This document shows, in pieces, positions 17,790-26,407 of a stretch of DNA of 64,000 nucleotides. The stretch lies in NCBI RefSeq assembly GCF_014697615.1, contig NZ_JACJSD010000010.1:1-64000 (forward strand), given 5' to 3'. This stretch comes from Nostoc sp. FACHB-280 (GTDB taxonomy: Bacteria; Cyanobacteriota; Cyanobacteriia; Cyanobacteriales; Nostocaceae). Positions within the stretch are counted from its first letter, which is position 1. Each line of letters opens with the position of its first letter. A program made the translations under genes and the position numbers. The notes under the pieces are model-generated. The model made no database searches and was not told the DNA's origin. It was given only the letters and a program-made list of their open reading frames with translations.

Positions 17790-18344
17790 TTGATAGAATT
17801 AGCCTGCTTACCCACAAATATCCCTGATGTTTTACTTATCGAACCGCAAGTATTTGCTGACGCACGCGGCTTTTTTTTGGAATCGTATAACCAACAAAAA
17901 TTTACTGATAAACTTGGTCATCCTGTTAACTTTGTGCAGGATAACCATTCTTTTTCTAAAAAAAATGTTTTACGCGGTCTGCATTATCAAATCATTCAAC
18001 CCCAAGGTAAATTAGTGCGGGCTGTGGTTGGTAGTATTTTTGATGTAGCTGTAGATGTTCGCAAAAGTTCACCTACTTTCGGACAATGGGTAGGTTATGA
18101 ACTCAGCGCCGAGAATAAACGCCAATTGTGGATACCACCAGGCTTTGCTCATGGTTTTTTGGTACTTTCGGAAGTGGCGGAGGTGCTTTACAAAACTACA
18201 GATTACTATGCACCCCAAGGCGATCGCACTATCCTATGGAATGATCCAGATTTAGCTATAGATTGGCCTATCCAAGAACCACCAATATTATCAGCTAAAG
18301 ATAGCAACGGTCTGGCATTTAAAAATGCAGAAGTCTATGAATGA
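17790..18344 (+). CDS. rfbC: dTDP-4-dehydrorhamnose 3,5-epimerase
   Basis: A 184-residue RmlC-type cupin: DARGFFLESYNQQKF, VQDNHSFSKKNVLRGLHYQ with the catalytic histidine, DVAVDVRKSSPTFGQWVG, and the IPPGFAHGFLVLSE motif. It makes dTDP-4-keto-L-rhamnose in dTDP-L-rhamnose synthesis. The start is a TTG at 17790 with ATAAGG nine bases upstream. The 3' end overlaps rfbD, and rfbA follows, so the three are one transcript. The 4,6-dehydratase gene rfbB is not in the window and must be elsewhere. Confidence 0.95.
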   Translation: MIELACLPTNIPDVLLIEPQVFADARGFFLESYNQQKFTDKLGHPVNFVQDNHSFSKKNVLRGLHYQIIQPQGKLVRAVVGSIFDVAVDVRKSSPTFGQWVGYELSAENKRQLWIPPGFAHGFLVLSEVAEVLYKTTDYYAPQGDRTILWNDPDLAIDWPIQEPPILSAKDSNGLAFKNAEVYE

Positions 18345-19221
18345 TTCAATCTTATTGCTGGGTAGTAACGGTCAAGTCGGTCAAGAATTACAAAAAATCT
18401 TGACCCCGCAACATAAAATCATCGCCTATGCACGTCCTGAAATAGACCTGACTCAACCTGATAGTCTGCGCCAAATCATCAGAGATATCCAACCAAAAAT
18501 CATTATTAACGCTGCGGCTTACACTGCTGTAGATAAGGCCGAAGCTGAACCGGAACTAGCTACAGCAGTAAATGCAACCGCACCCGAAATTATCGCCCAA
18601 GAAAGTGAAAAACTTGGAGCGTTTTTAATTCATATTTCCACAGATTATGTGTTTGATGGTCAACAAAGTCAGCCATACAAAGAAACTGATGCAACTAACC
18701 CATTAAATACTTACGGGAAAACTAAACTTGCAGGAGAAATAGCTATTACCCAAACAACTCCCCATCACATTATTCTCCGCACAGCTTGGGTTTATGGCAG
18801 TTTTGGTAAAAGTAACTTTGTCAAAACAATGCTGCGGCTGGGTAAAGAACGACCAGAAATCAAGGTAGTCACAGACCAAATTGGTAGTCCTACCTGGGCG
18901 CGAGATATCGCTGAAGTCATCGCCCAAATTATCCCACAATTAACACCAGAAATTACCGGCACTTACCACTACACTAACAGTGGCGTAATTAGCTGGTACG
19001 ATTTTGCTGTGGCGATTTTAGAAGAAGCTCAACAATTAGGCCTTCCTCTCACAGTGCAGAATATTGTCCCCATTACCACCGCCGAATACCCCACATTAGC
19101 CCGTCGCCCTGCTTATGCTGTGCTGGCTTGTGGGAAAATATCACAAGTTTTAGGAACTCACCCAGCTTATTGGCGACACAGCCTGAGACTCATGCTCAAA
19201 GAATGGCTCTCTAAATCTTGA
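18337..19221 (+). CDS. rfbD: dTDP-4-dehydrorhamnose reductase
   Basis: An RmlD-type extended SDR of 294 residues from the ATG at 18337 (an in-frame ATG at 18325 is possible). LLLGSNGQVGQEL is the NADPH-binding motif, INAAAYTAVDKAE the substrate-proximal loop, STDYVFDG the catalytic serine/threonine strand and TYGKTKLAGE the Tyr-x3-Lys pair. It completes dTDP-L-rhamnose. The start lies inside the last codons of rfbC, indicating translational coupling. Confidence 0.95.
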   Translation: MNDSILLLGSNGQVGQELQKILTPQHKIIAYARPEIDLTQPDSLRQIIRDIQPKIIINAAAYTAVDKAEAEPELATAVNATAPEIIAQESEKLGAFLIHISTDYVFDGQQSQPYKETDATNPLNTYGKTKLAGEIAITQTTPHHIILRTAWVYGSFGKSNFVKTMLRLGKERPEIKVVTDQIGSPTWARDIAEVIAQIIPQLTPEITGTYHYTNSGVISWYDFAVAILEEAQQLGLPLTVQNIVPITTAEYPTLARRPAYAVLACGKISQVLGTHPAYWRHSLRLMLKEWLSKS

Positions 19222-19226
19222 TCATT

Positions 19227-20303
19227 ATGAAAGCACTAATTCTCTCTGGTGGTAAAGGCACACGTCTACGCCCACTCACTTATACAGGCGCAAAACAACT
19301 TGTTCCCGTTGCCAATAAACCAATTCTATGGTATGGAATTGAAGAAATGGTGGCGGCCGGGATTACAGATATTGGAATTATTATCAGCCCAGAAACGGGG
19401 AAAGAAGTACAAAGCAAAACCGGAGATGGCAAACTTTTTGGAGCGAAGATTACTTACATTTTACAAGACCAGCCAGCCGGGTTAGCTCATGCAGTGGCGA
19501 TCGCTCGTCCCTTTTTAGCAGATTCACCCTTTATTATGTATCTGGGTGATAACTTGATTCAGCAAGGTGATTTAAGTTATTTTCTGGAAAAATTTATTCA
19601 ACAACAACCGGATGCGTTAATTCTTTTACGTGAAGTTGTTAATCCTAGTGCTTTTGGTGTAGCTAAGGTTGATGATACAGGCAGAGTCTTAGAATTAATT
19701 GAAAAGCCGAAAATTCCCCCATCAAATCTAGCCCTAGTAGGCGTTTATTTCTTTTCTCCCATTATTCATCAGGCAATTTCTCTAATTCAGCCTTCCCAAC
19801 GAGGCGAGTTAGAAATTACTGATGCTATTCAATGTTTAATCAATCAGCAAAAACAAGTTTTAGCTTGTAATTTAGACGGCTGGTGGCTAGATACTGGGAA
19901 AAAAGATGATTTATTAGAAGCTAACCGTTTAATTCTAGATACTTATTTAACGACATCTAATCTAGGTGAAGTGGATGAGAAAAGCCAAATTATCGGGCGA
20001 ATCCAAATAGGTGCTAATTCTCGAATTATTAATTCTACAATTCGTGGGCCAGTGATTATTGGCAGTAATTGTTATTTAGAAAATTGCTTTATTGGCCCTT
20101 ATACTAGCATTGCTAATAACACCACCCTCATCGATACCGACTTAGAACATAGTGTAATTTTAGAAGGTGCTAAAATTGCTGGAATTGACCAGAGGATTAT
20201 TGATAGCGTTATTGGTCAACGAGCAGAATTAACAATTGCTCCTCGCCGTCCTAAAGCTTTGCGCTTTTTGATTGGTGATGATTGTCACATAGAACTGACA
20301 TGA
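19227..20303 (+). CDS. rfbA: Glucose-1-phosphate thymidylyltransferase, long form
   Basis: A 358-residue sugar nucleotidyltransferase starting MKALILSGGKGTRLRPLTYT, with KQLVPVANKPILWYGIE as the base- and phosphate-binding region. Unlike the 290-residue RmlA, it carries a C-terminal left-handed beta-helix (hexad repeats such as IQIGANSRIINSTI and PVIIGSNCYLENCF), as in the StrD/GraD-like long form of thymidylyltransferases. It produces dTDP-glucose, the first step to dTDP-rhamnose. The ATG at 19227 is preferred to a TTG at 19218. Its TGA overlaps the next ATG. Confidence 0.88.
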   Translation: MKALILSGGKGTRLRPLTYTGAKQLVPVANKPILWYGIEEMVAAGITDIGIIISPETGKEVQSKTGDGKLFGAKITYILQDQPAGLAHAVAIARPFLADSPFIMYLGDNLIQQGDLSYFLEKFIQQQPDALILLREVVNPSAFGVAKVDDTGRVLELIEKPKIPPSNLALVGVYFFSPIIHQAISLIQPSQRGELEITDAIQCLINQQKQVLACNLDGWWLDTGKKDDLLEANRLILDTYLTTSNLGEVDEKSQIIGRIQIGANSRIINSTIRGPVIIGSNCYLENCFIGPYTSIANNTTLIDTDLEHSVILEGAKIAGIDQRIIDSVIGQRAELTIAPRRPKALRFLIGDDCHIELT

Positions 20304-21151
20304 TTTACTTTTTAACAGTTAACTATTACTCGACTAATCTGTTAACTAAATTAATTAATTCGTTACCCTCCAGTAATCACAGTAATTATAAGCTCATTAT
20401 TGTCAATAATTCCCCTGATGATACTGAGATTAATAGTCTCAAAAATCAATGTGTGCAGATTATCCATGCTGAAACTAATATTGGTTTTGGTCAGGCTTGT
20501 AACTTGGGTATAAAATATATTTATCAAGAAAATAAGCAAGCAATTATTTGGATAATTAACCCTGATGCTTATTTAGCAGAAAATTCTTTAGCAACAGCCA
20601 AGATATTTTTTGATTCTCATTCTGAACTATCAATTATTGGTTCTATAATTTATACACCTACAGGTGAAGTCTGGTTTGGCGGTGGTAATTTTATTCCTGC
20701 TACTGGTGCTATTCTCAGCCAAGACCTGTTAACAAATACAGAGCAAGATTACATTACTTGTGATTGGGTTTCGGGCTGTAGTTTAATTATTAACTTAGGT
20801 AATTTCTCAGAAATACCTTTATTTGACCCAGCATACTTTCTTTATTATGAAGACTTTGATTTTTGTAGACGCTATGCCCAACAAGGTTATTTGGTAGCAG
20901 TCACAAAAAAAATTAGTGTAATTCATCAGCCTTCTTCTATTACTAATCGCAATATTTTCCTGAAAATTAAATACAGCACATACAGCTATTTATTAACATT
21001 AGAGAAATATACAAATAAAGCAGTACAAATCGTTAGATTAATTCGACTAATTTTGTATGCTTTACTCGTATTACCGATTAAACCACAAGTAGCACTAGGA
21101 AAAATCAATGGTGTGTTAATCTATGTGAGGCGATATCCGCATCAGAATTAG
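20300..21151 (+). CDS. GT2 glycosyltransferase, rhamnosyltransferase-like
   Basis: A 283-residue GT2 protein (MIYFLTVNYYSTNLLTKLIN; IVNNSPDD; NIGFGQACNLGIK; IWIINPDAYLAE; LYYEDFDFCRR). The NPDA donor-site motif and the EDFDFCRR acceptor/base motif are those of the WcaA/rhamnosyltransferase-like GT2 group. The start ATG forms an ATGA overlap with the rfbA stop, so it is tightly coupled to dTDP-rhamnose synthesis, which supports rhamnose as the donor. That specificity is inference from position. Confidence 0.85.
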   Translation: MIYFLTVNYYSTNLLTKLINSLPSSNHSNYKLIIVNNSPDDTEINSLKNQCVQIIHAETNIGFGQACNLGIKYIYQENKQAIIWIINPDAYLAENSLATAKIFFDSHSELSIIGSIIYTPTGEVWFGGGNFIPATGAILSQDLLTNTEQDYITCDWVSGCSLIINLGNFSEIPLFDPAYFLYYEDFDFCRRYAQQGYLVAVTKKISVIHQPSSITNRNIFLKIKYSTYSYLLTLEKYTNKAVQIVRLIRLILYALLVLPIKPQVALGKINGVLIYVRRYPHQN

Positions 21152-21190
21152 TGTGATTGTTAATAGCTTGTCCTGTGCAGCAATATTTGA

Positions 21191-22285
21191 ATGAATAAAA
21201 TAGAGAATGACTCATCCCATCAGCTAATTATTAACTTATCGATACTTTTAGCTCAACCAACAGGCATCAGTAACTATGCCCAAAACCTTTTTCCTTATTT
21301 AAAATCTCTAAATCCAACCTTATTAACTGCGTACAATTACCGTGAATTTAGTTGTTATTCTATACCAAATAATCTCACTCCGGCTGATGGGACAAGAGGA
21401 CATTTTCGTCGTTTAATATGGACTCAATTTCAGCTACAAAAGATTTATTACAAGCTGCGATCGCAACTTTTATTTTCGCCTCTACCGGAAGCACCTCTAT
21501 ATAGTAACTGTCGTTTTGTCGTGATGTCTCACGATTTAATACCGTTGCGCTTTCCTAAACGCTTTTCACCACTAACGCCATATCATCGTTACTATGTTCC
21601 CCAAGTCCTAAAACAAGCACAGCATATTATTTGTAATTCTCAAGCTACAGCGGATGATATTGTTAGTTTTTACAAAATTCCAGCTAGTAAAATTACTCCT
21701 ATTTCCTTAGCGCACGATCGCACCCATTTTCGCCATCTAAATCTACAAACTCGCAATTACTTTCTCTACATTGGTAGGCAAGACCCTTATAAAAATTTAC
21801 ACCGCCTGATTAGTGCTTTTGCCGCACTCCCAAATCATCAAGATTATGAACTATGGTTAGTAGGCCCCACCGATGAACGTTACACCCCAATTTTACAATT
21901 ACAAGTTGAGGAATTAGATATCACTCATCAAGTCAAGTTTCTCAACTATGTAGATTATCAAGAATTACCAAAAATTATTAATGGTGCGATCGCACTGGTG
22001 TTTCCTAGTCTGTGGGAAGGCTTTGGTTTCCCTGTTCTAGAAGCGATGGCTTGCGGTACACCAGTCATCACCTCGAACCTTTCTTCTTTACCCGAAGTAG
22101 CTGGGGATGCAGCAATTTTGATTAATCCATACAACATTTCAGAAATTACTGAGGCGATGCAATCGATTGCGACAAATTCAGAATTGCGATCGCAACTTTC
22201 TCAACAAGGTATGGCTAGAGCAAATTTATTTAGTTGGGAAAAAACTGGAAAAGCTACTGCTGAAGTTTTAGCACGCTATATGTAA
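21191..22285 (+). CDS. GT4 glycosyltransferase
   Basis: A 364-residue GT-B retaining glycosyltransferase. The N-terminal half has the acceptor domain (SHDLIPLRFPKRFSPLTPYH) and HIICNSQATADDI at the hinge. The C-terminal half has YIGRQDPYKNLHRLISAFA and the nucleotide-sugar motif LWEGFGFPVLEAMACGTPVI with its E-x7-E pair. The sequence is like mannosyl- and rhamnosyl-transferases of exopolysaccharide loci. It closes the plus-strand polysaccharide cluster, and the convergent cysC gene ends 20 bases away. Confidence 0.9.
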   Translation: MNKIENDSSHQLIINLSILLAQPTGISNYAQNLFPYLKSLNPTLLTAYNYREFSCYSIPNNLTPADGTRGHFRRLIWTQFQLQKIYYKLRSQLLFSPLPEAPLYSNCRFVVMSHDLIPLRFPKRFSPLTPYHRYYVPQVLKQAQHIICNSQATADDIVSFYKIPASKITPISLAHDRTHFRHLNLQTRNYFLYIGRQDPYKNLHRLISAFAALPNHQDYELWLVGPTDERYTPILQLQVEELDITHQVKFLNYVDYQELPKIINGAIALVFPSLWEGFGFPVLEAMACGTPVITSNLSSLPEVAGDAAILINPYNISEITEAMQSIATNSELRSQLSQQGMARANLFSWEKTGKATAEVLARYM

Positions 22286-22304
22286 ATAGCATTCAAACTT
22301 ATTA

Positions 22305-22856
22305 TTATGCACTACTAACTGAAGTGGCTAGAATATATTCTGTAATTTCTAAATATTTGATAACTTTATTAATACTTTCATTAATCTTTTCTTGCTGAGT
22401 ATTACAAACAATTTCTGAATTTAAAGGTTCTTCATAGGGGCTATCAATTCCTGTAAAATCTGAGATTTTTCCGGCTCTTGCTAAAGCATACAATCCTTTA
22501 ACATCCCTTTGTTCACAAACCTCTAAAGATGCTTGGACATAAACCTCAATAAAGTTATCATTCATCTGTCGGACTTGATCGCGGCTATTCCTGAAAGGAC
22601 TAATTGCTGCAACAATAGCAACAACTTGATTACGACTCAACAAACTGGCAACAAATCCAATGCGACAAACATTTATATCTCGGTCTTGTTTACTAAACCC
22701 TAAACCCTGTGATAGATGAGTCCTTACTACATCCCCATCTAGGATTTCGACACGATAACCTCTTGCTTTTAACTCCAATGCTACACCTTGTGAAATTGTG
22801 GTTTTGCCAGCACCAGAAAGACCTGTAAACCACAAAGTGAATCCTAAATTTTCCAT
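22305..22856 (-). CDS. cysC: Adenylylsulfate kinase (APS kinase)
   Basis: A 183-residue kinase that phosphorylates APS to PAPS for sulfate reduction or sulfation. Walker A is FTGLSGAGKTT, then LDGDVVRTHLSQGLGFSKQD, RDINVCRIGFVA and VAAISPFRNSRDQVR, with the lid-region GLYALARAGKISDFTGIDSP. All these are standard CysC motifs. The ATG at 22856 was preferred over the longer frame, whose first 32 residues look non-conserved. Placement beside a polysaccharide locus could point to sulfated glycans, but no sulfotransferase is visible here. Confidence 0.92.
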   Translation of the reverse strand: MENLGFTLWFTGLSGAGKTTISQGVALELKARGYRVEILDGDVVRTHLSQGLGFSKQDRDINVCRIGFVASLLSRNQVVAIVAAISPFRNSRDQVRQMNDNFIEVYVQASLEVCEQRDVKGLYALARAGKISDFTGIDSPYEEPLNSEIVCNTQQEKINESINKVIKYLEITEYILATSVSSA

Positions 22857-22920
22857 TATTATGCTTGAATAAAGATCCAAATTGCAGCAATTACTAAGGA
22901 AAAATCTGAAGTCGGAAATT

Positions 22921-23133
22921 TTATTCTTGAACAACTTCCACCAATTCCTCAATCATCACATCAAAAGTCCTGGCTAACTTTTGAATGGCGGTAAAATCTA
23001 CAGTTGCTAATCCTGGCGATCGCGCGTAAGTTCTGAGAGTGCTGTAAACTACACCAGAACGGTCTGAGACTTCTTTCAGTGTCCAGCCTTTCTCCGCAGC
23101 AAACTCTCGAATCTTGAGGCGAATCATTCCCAT
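22921..23133 (-). CDS. XRE-type helix-turn-helix protein
   Basis: A 70-residue single-domain Cro/C1-type DNA-binding protein. LKEVSDRSGVVYSTLRTYAR carries the two helices and the recognition helix, and the ending IQKLARTFDVMIEELVEVVQ is the usual last helix. There is no second domain, so it is a minimal regulator, possibly an antitoxin or housekeeping repressor. It lies 64 bases upstream of cysC on the same strand. Confidence 0.85.
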   Translation of the reverse strand: MGMIRLKIREFAAEKGWTLKEVSDRSGVVYSTLRTYARSPGLATVDFTAIQKLARTFDVMIEELVEVVQE

Positions 23134-23291
23134 AAGTCACTTGACAACTGACTGATATAAATCTTTTAATAATTATACTCTATAAAAAGACCGCCTTCCG
23201 GCCTGCAAAACTGAAAGGCGATCGCATTGTTTACAAAAAGCATACCGTAAACACCGATAGGGTTCATTCTACCGAAGTTACAGATATTTTC

Positions 23292-23777
23292 ATGGTATCA
23301 TCACTCAAGCCCAGGACACTTGTCATCCGTGCATCAAAAATTGTTCATAAATCGTTATGTATTAATTCACTAGCAAGATTTGTAACTGAAGAAGCAATTT
23401 GTTTGATGTTTCGCATTGGCTTTGGTGATATACATACAATCGAATGCTGGCGGTATGTAGTTTACATCCATGCAAAGGGTGTGAGTAGGTTTGTGAGTTA
23501 TGCGGATTTTCCGCCGATTTTGGGCGTAGAATCACCTAAGCCTGCTGAGTTTGTGAAATGGCGCAGGCGGTGGCGTAAACAAAATGACTATGCTTACAGA
23601 AAGCAAGCGCCTGAATGGTGGACAGAATTTTTTATCAATGAGTTTTGGCAAGCTATTTCTGAACATAACTTGCAATGTTGGGGTGAGTTAATTGCTTTAA
23701 TTAAATTTGCCTTTACAGAAGAAACTTTGCAAGAACTCAGAAAGAGTTATCGCTTAGAAAAATCTTTATTAAGCTGA
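23292..23777 (+). CDS. Hypothetical protein
   Basis: A 161-residue soluble-looking protein with no domain I recognise. The N-terminal part is basic (SLKPRTLVIRASKIVHKSLC). The middle contains aromatic, Trp-rich segments (ECWRYVVYIHAKGVSRFVSY; VKWRRRWRKQNDYAYRKQAP; EWWTEFFINEFW). Codon use and an ATG start look normal, and homologues in other Nostocales would be expected. It is flanked upstream by an AT-rich gap and downstream by a strong palindrome. Confidence 0.6.
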   Translation: MVSSLKPRTLVIRASKIVHKSLCINSLARFVTEEAICLMFRIGFGDIHTIECWRYVVYIHAKGVSRFVSYADFPPILGVESPKPAEFVKWRRRWRKQNDYAYRKQAPEWWTEFFINEFWQAISEHNLQCWGELIALIKFAFTEETLQELRKSYRLEKSLLS

Positions 23778-23781
23778 TACT

Positions 23782-23831
23782 GTCATTTGTCATGAGTTAT
23801 TTGTATTTACAAATGACTCATGACAAATGAC
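23782..23831. terminator. Long palindrome between convergent genes
   Basis: GTCATTTGTCATGAGTTATT and its near-exact reverse complement are separated by about two bases, giving 24-bp arms with one mismatch. It lies 4 bases after the stop of the plus-strand hypothetical and 12 bases before the end of the minus-strand S1 gene, so it can end both transcripts. Its units (ATGACAAATGAC) belong to the short-repeat family also seen at 24.8, 41.9 and 53.9 kb. Confidence 0.7.
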
Positions 23832-23843
23832 TCTTTGAGATAG

Positions 23844-24746
23844 CTATTCAGCAGTTTTATTTGCTGCACGATGAGCGCGTGCTTCGGCTGAAGTCATAAC
23901 TTCATCGAGATTTTCTAGGATTTCGCCAGGGAAATTTTCTAAAATTCTTGTAGAAATCGCAACTCTACCTTTGCCTTCATCCAAGTCAATAATCACAGCT
24001 TTAATTGTTTGACCGACTTGAAAAACTTTTTCGAGAGATTCAATGAACTTTTGGCTGACTTGCTTAATATGTAGCAAGGCACTCGTCCCATTTAAATCAA
24101 CAAAAACTCCAAATGGTTTAATGCCAGTTACTTTACCTTCAACTAGCTGACCAATTTCTAACAAACTGAAATTACTCGAACGAGTTGCTAAACGTTGAGA
24201 AAGAATAAGTTTTTTATTGTTGCGGTCTACTTCCAAAAAGCCAGCCGTTAAAGTTTTACCTTTAAGTGCTTCTAAGTTATCACGTTCGGCTAAATGCGAT
24301 CGCGGAATAAACCCGCGCAAAGATTGAAAATCAACGGTGACACCACCTTTATTCACACCTGTTACCCGGACTTCTACTGTCTGGGAATTTTCTTGCATTT
24401 GCGCGACTTTTTCCCAGATATGTTGAATTTCTAACTGTCGGCGAGAAAGAGTTACTTGACCTTCGGCATCTTGTTCTCGGATAATCAAAAACTCTAATTC
24501 TTCATGTAAAGGCAGTACCTCCGATAAATCGGTAACAGCTCTCAAAGAAGCCTCATCGCGGGGAATATAAGCCGACGACTTGCCACCAATATCAACATAA
24601 GCACCATCGGGGTCAAGCTGGAACACTTTACCGTGAACCACCTGGCCTTTTTGAAACTGGTAGTCGTGTTTTTCTAGTGCTTGAGCAAAATCGTCCATTG
24701 TAAACGACGAATTGGCTTTTTGAGAAAGTTTCGATTCGGAATTCAT
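23844..24746 (-). CDS. S1-domain RNA-binding protein (ribosomal protein S1 paralogue)
   Basis: A 300-residue protein with three S1 motifs: residues about 33-103 (GQVVHGKVFQLDPDGAYVDI), 120-185 (VEVRVTGVNKGGVTVDFQSL) and 200-270 (GQLVEGKVTGIKPFGVFVDL). Cyanobacteria carry two S1-like proteins (often rps1a and rps1b); the short three-domain build suits either. Such proteins bind mRNA leaders and help 30S initiation in organisms where Shine-Dalgarno sites are weak, which fits many starts in this window. I cannot say which paralogue it is. Confidence 0.88.
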   Translation of the reverse strand: MNSESKLSQKANSSFTMDDFAQALEKHDYQFQKGQVVHGKVFQLDPDGAYVDIGGKSSAYIPRDEASLRAVTDLSEVLPLHEELEFLIIREQDAEGQVTLSRRQLEIQHIWEKVAQMQENSQTVEVRVTGVNKGGVTVDFQSLRGFIPRSHLAERDNLEALKGKTLTAGFLEVDRNNKKLILSQRLATRSSNFSLLEIGQLVEGKVTGIKPFGVFVDLNGTSALLHIKQVSQKFIESLEKVFQVGQTIKAVIIDLDEGKGRVAISTRILENFPGEILENLDEVMTSAEARAHRAANKTAE

Positions 24747-24798
24747 GACTAATGAAAATTAATTGTTATTTAGCTATGACCACTGAATTTTGAGGTGG

Positions 24799-24848
24799 GT
24801 CATTTGTCCTTGGTGATTACCAATGAACAATGACCAAGGACAAATGAC
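24799..24848. repeat. Inverted repeat downstream of a dienelactone hydrolase gene
   Basis: GTCATTTGTCCTTGGT is repeated in inverted orientation as ACCAAGGACAAATGAC, with perfect 16-bp arms around an 18-base loop. It lies 2 bases beyond the stop of the minus-strand hydrolase gene and upstream of the S1 gene. It could be a terminator, but its sequence is one of the dispersed GACAAATGAC repeats. Confidence 0.65.
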
Positions 24849-24850
24849 GT

Positions 24851-25594
24851 TCAGTTCAATTGACTAAACAATTGTTGTACCTCAATCCAAGCATCAGCAG
24901 CAGCTGTTGGATTATAACTGGCACGACGATCGCAAAAAAATCCGTGGTCAGCTCCATCGTAGCGGAAGACACGATGAGGAATTTTGTATTTTTCTAACTC
25001 TGCTTCAATTTCTTGGGTTTGTTCTTTGGGAATGCTGGGATCTTCCATCCCAAAAAAGGCGTAGAGTGTGCCGGGAATTTCTGGAGTCCGCGTTAAAGTA
25101 GCCGCGCCGCCTCCCGGTGTGCTGTTAGTAATCCTCGCACCGTAAAAAGATGCCGTAGCTTTGATATCCGGGAGAGTAGCCGCTAGGTAAGCTACATGAC
25201 CGCCAAAACAAAAACCAATAGAACCAATAGCGTTTTGTTTGACTTGCGGCAGAGTTTTAAGATAATCAATGGCTGATTGAATATCGTTGAGTAATTGTGA
25301 TGCTGTGGCTTGCTCCCAAGCGTATTTTCTGCCAACTTCAATATCTTGTGGAGTGTAACCCGTTTCAAAACCGGGAGCGAACCGATCAAACAGTGCAGGT
25401 GCGATCGCAACATACCCTAACTTGGCAATTCGCTCAGTCACATCTCGAATATGGCTATTAACACCAAAAATTTCTTGTAAAACTACAATTCCAGGATAAG
25501 TACCGGGTTCTTGTGGTTGCGCCAAGTAAGCCGAAATTTGCAGATTATTTGGTGAAAGCTTCACCCATGAAGTGCTGATTGCTAGTTCTGACAT
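24851..25594 (-). CDS. Dienelactone hydrolase family protein
   Basis: A 247-residue alpha/beta hydrolase. The nucleophile is cysteine in GSIGFCFGGH, as in dienelactone hydrolases; the acid and base lie in a FGMEDP segment and DGADHGFFCD. The upstream strand YPGIVVLQEIFGVNSHIRDV is the family's oxyanion-hole region. It is a cytosolic esterase of unknown natural substrate; many cyanobacteria have one. Neighbours give no pathway. Length is standard. Confidence 0.88.
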   Translation of the reverse strand: MSELAISTSWVKLSPNNLQISAYLAQPQEPGTYPGIVVLQEIFGVNSHIRDVTERIAKLGYVAIAPALFDRFAPGFETGYTPQDIEVGRKYAWEQATASQLLNDIQSAIDYLKTLPQVKQNAIGSIGFCFGGHVAYLAATLPDIKATASFYGARITNSTPGGGAATLTRTPEIPGTLYAFFGMEDPSIPKEQTQEIEAELEKYKIPHRVFRYDGADHGFFCDRRASYNPTAAADAWIEVQQLFSQLN

Positions 25595-25710
25595 AGTTAT
25601 TTCTCCGAATGCTCTACAGTTATTGGATTTAACTATGCCAGTATGTTTAAGCTATTGCCATCAATTAATCAACACTTCTGGTTATTTATAAAGTAAAAAT
25701 AAAATTTTCG

Positions 25711-25844
25711 TAGTGGCGTGGCAAGGCTAAAATAGGGCATAAAAATAACTCTTGTGGTGTGGGCATCCTGCCCGCACCGGACGGGCTAGAAGCCCATCCC
25801 ACAAGAAATTTATCATGCAACATTTAAGGCTTGCCGCGCCACTA
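25711..25844. mobile_element. MITE-like nested palindrome
   Basis: The outer arms TAGTGGCGTGGCAAGGCTAA (25711-25730) and its near complement ending GCCGCGCCACTA (to 25843) enclose an inner pair: CTTGTGGTGTGGGC near 25752 and GCCCATCCCACAAG near 25791-25804. Both ends carry TA, as for IS630-type target duplication. It is about 134 bases and has no open frame. It sits alone between the hydrolase and a minus-strand small gene and looks like a non-autonomous element folded as RNA or DNA. Confidence 0.6.
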
Positions 25845-25903
25845 GCAATTTCCTCTCAGAAAACAAGACCCTGATGAGCGAATTTCAGTTCATCGCTAAA
25901 TAA

Positions 25904-26104
25904 TTAAGCGTCTTCTGGTAGCACCCATTTTGGCGGTTCTGTCATCTTTTTACGTAGACGTTCTTCCGCGATCGCCAGCATTTCGTCTAAAGAAGTCTCT
26001 TGGATAAATTGTGAGGCTGCTTCTCTAAACTCGATATTGGGGCATTTATCCCCTAAAATACAACCATTGACGCAGGCTTGGGCGCAGTTAATTTTAGGTT
26101 CCAC
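25904..26104 (-). CDS. Small cysteine-rich conserved protein
   Basis: A 66-residue protein from the GTG at 26104, which has AGGA seven bases upstream; a longer frame from 26191 would add unsupported residues. The start reads MEPKINCAQACVNGCILGDK, then CPNIEFREAASQFIQETSLD, ending MTEPPKWVLPED. Four cysteines in C-x3-C-x3-C-x5-C spacing could bind a metal or an iron-sulfur cluster. I have a sense of similar short proteins in cyanobacteria, but no function is known to me. Confidence 0.65.
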   Translation of the reverse strand: MEPKINCAQACVNGCILGDKCPNIEFREAASQFIQETSLDEMLAIAEERLRKKMTEPPKWVLPEDA

Positions 26105-26199
26105 AGTCGATTCCTCTCGAATTAGGGCTTTCCTACCCACAAAATAAATTTTACCTGTTGACTTCAAAAGTATTGAGTGCTGAGTTACCAAACTTGGAA

Positions 26200-26400
26200 A
26201 TAGAGGCTAGAGGTTAGAGGCTGGGGGCTAGACCCGAATTTCTCACGTATGGGTAGCGAGTGTGGGGGGTGTGGGGAGTGTGGGAAGTGTGGGGGGAAAG
26301 ATTTCTTCACCATCTTCCCAAACCTCCCACCCTTTCCACACCCCTGGATTTCTCTCTTGTGAGAAATCCAGGTAGAGGTTAAGGCTGACAGGTTGAGGTA
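26200..26400. repeat. Purine/pyrimidine-biased low-complexity region
   Basis: A run of TAGAGGTTAGAGGCTGG units near 26205-26230 is followed by a G-rich GTGTGGGGGGTGTGGGGAGT stretch (26260-26295) and a C-rich counterpart (26310-26345) that pairs imperfectly with it. TTTCTCACG and GTGAGAAATCC flank the pair. No gene is present. It resembles decayed repeat DNA common between genes of large cyanobacterial genomes. Confidence 0.5.
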
Positions 26401-26407
26401 GAAAAAT

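Noticed and set aside
22305-22856. APS kinase as part of a sulfated-polysaccharide pathway
   Set aside because: No sulfotransferase was seen in the cluster, and the gene is on the other strand; ordinary sulfate assimilation is sufficient.
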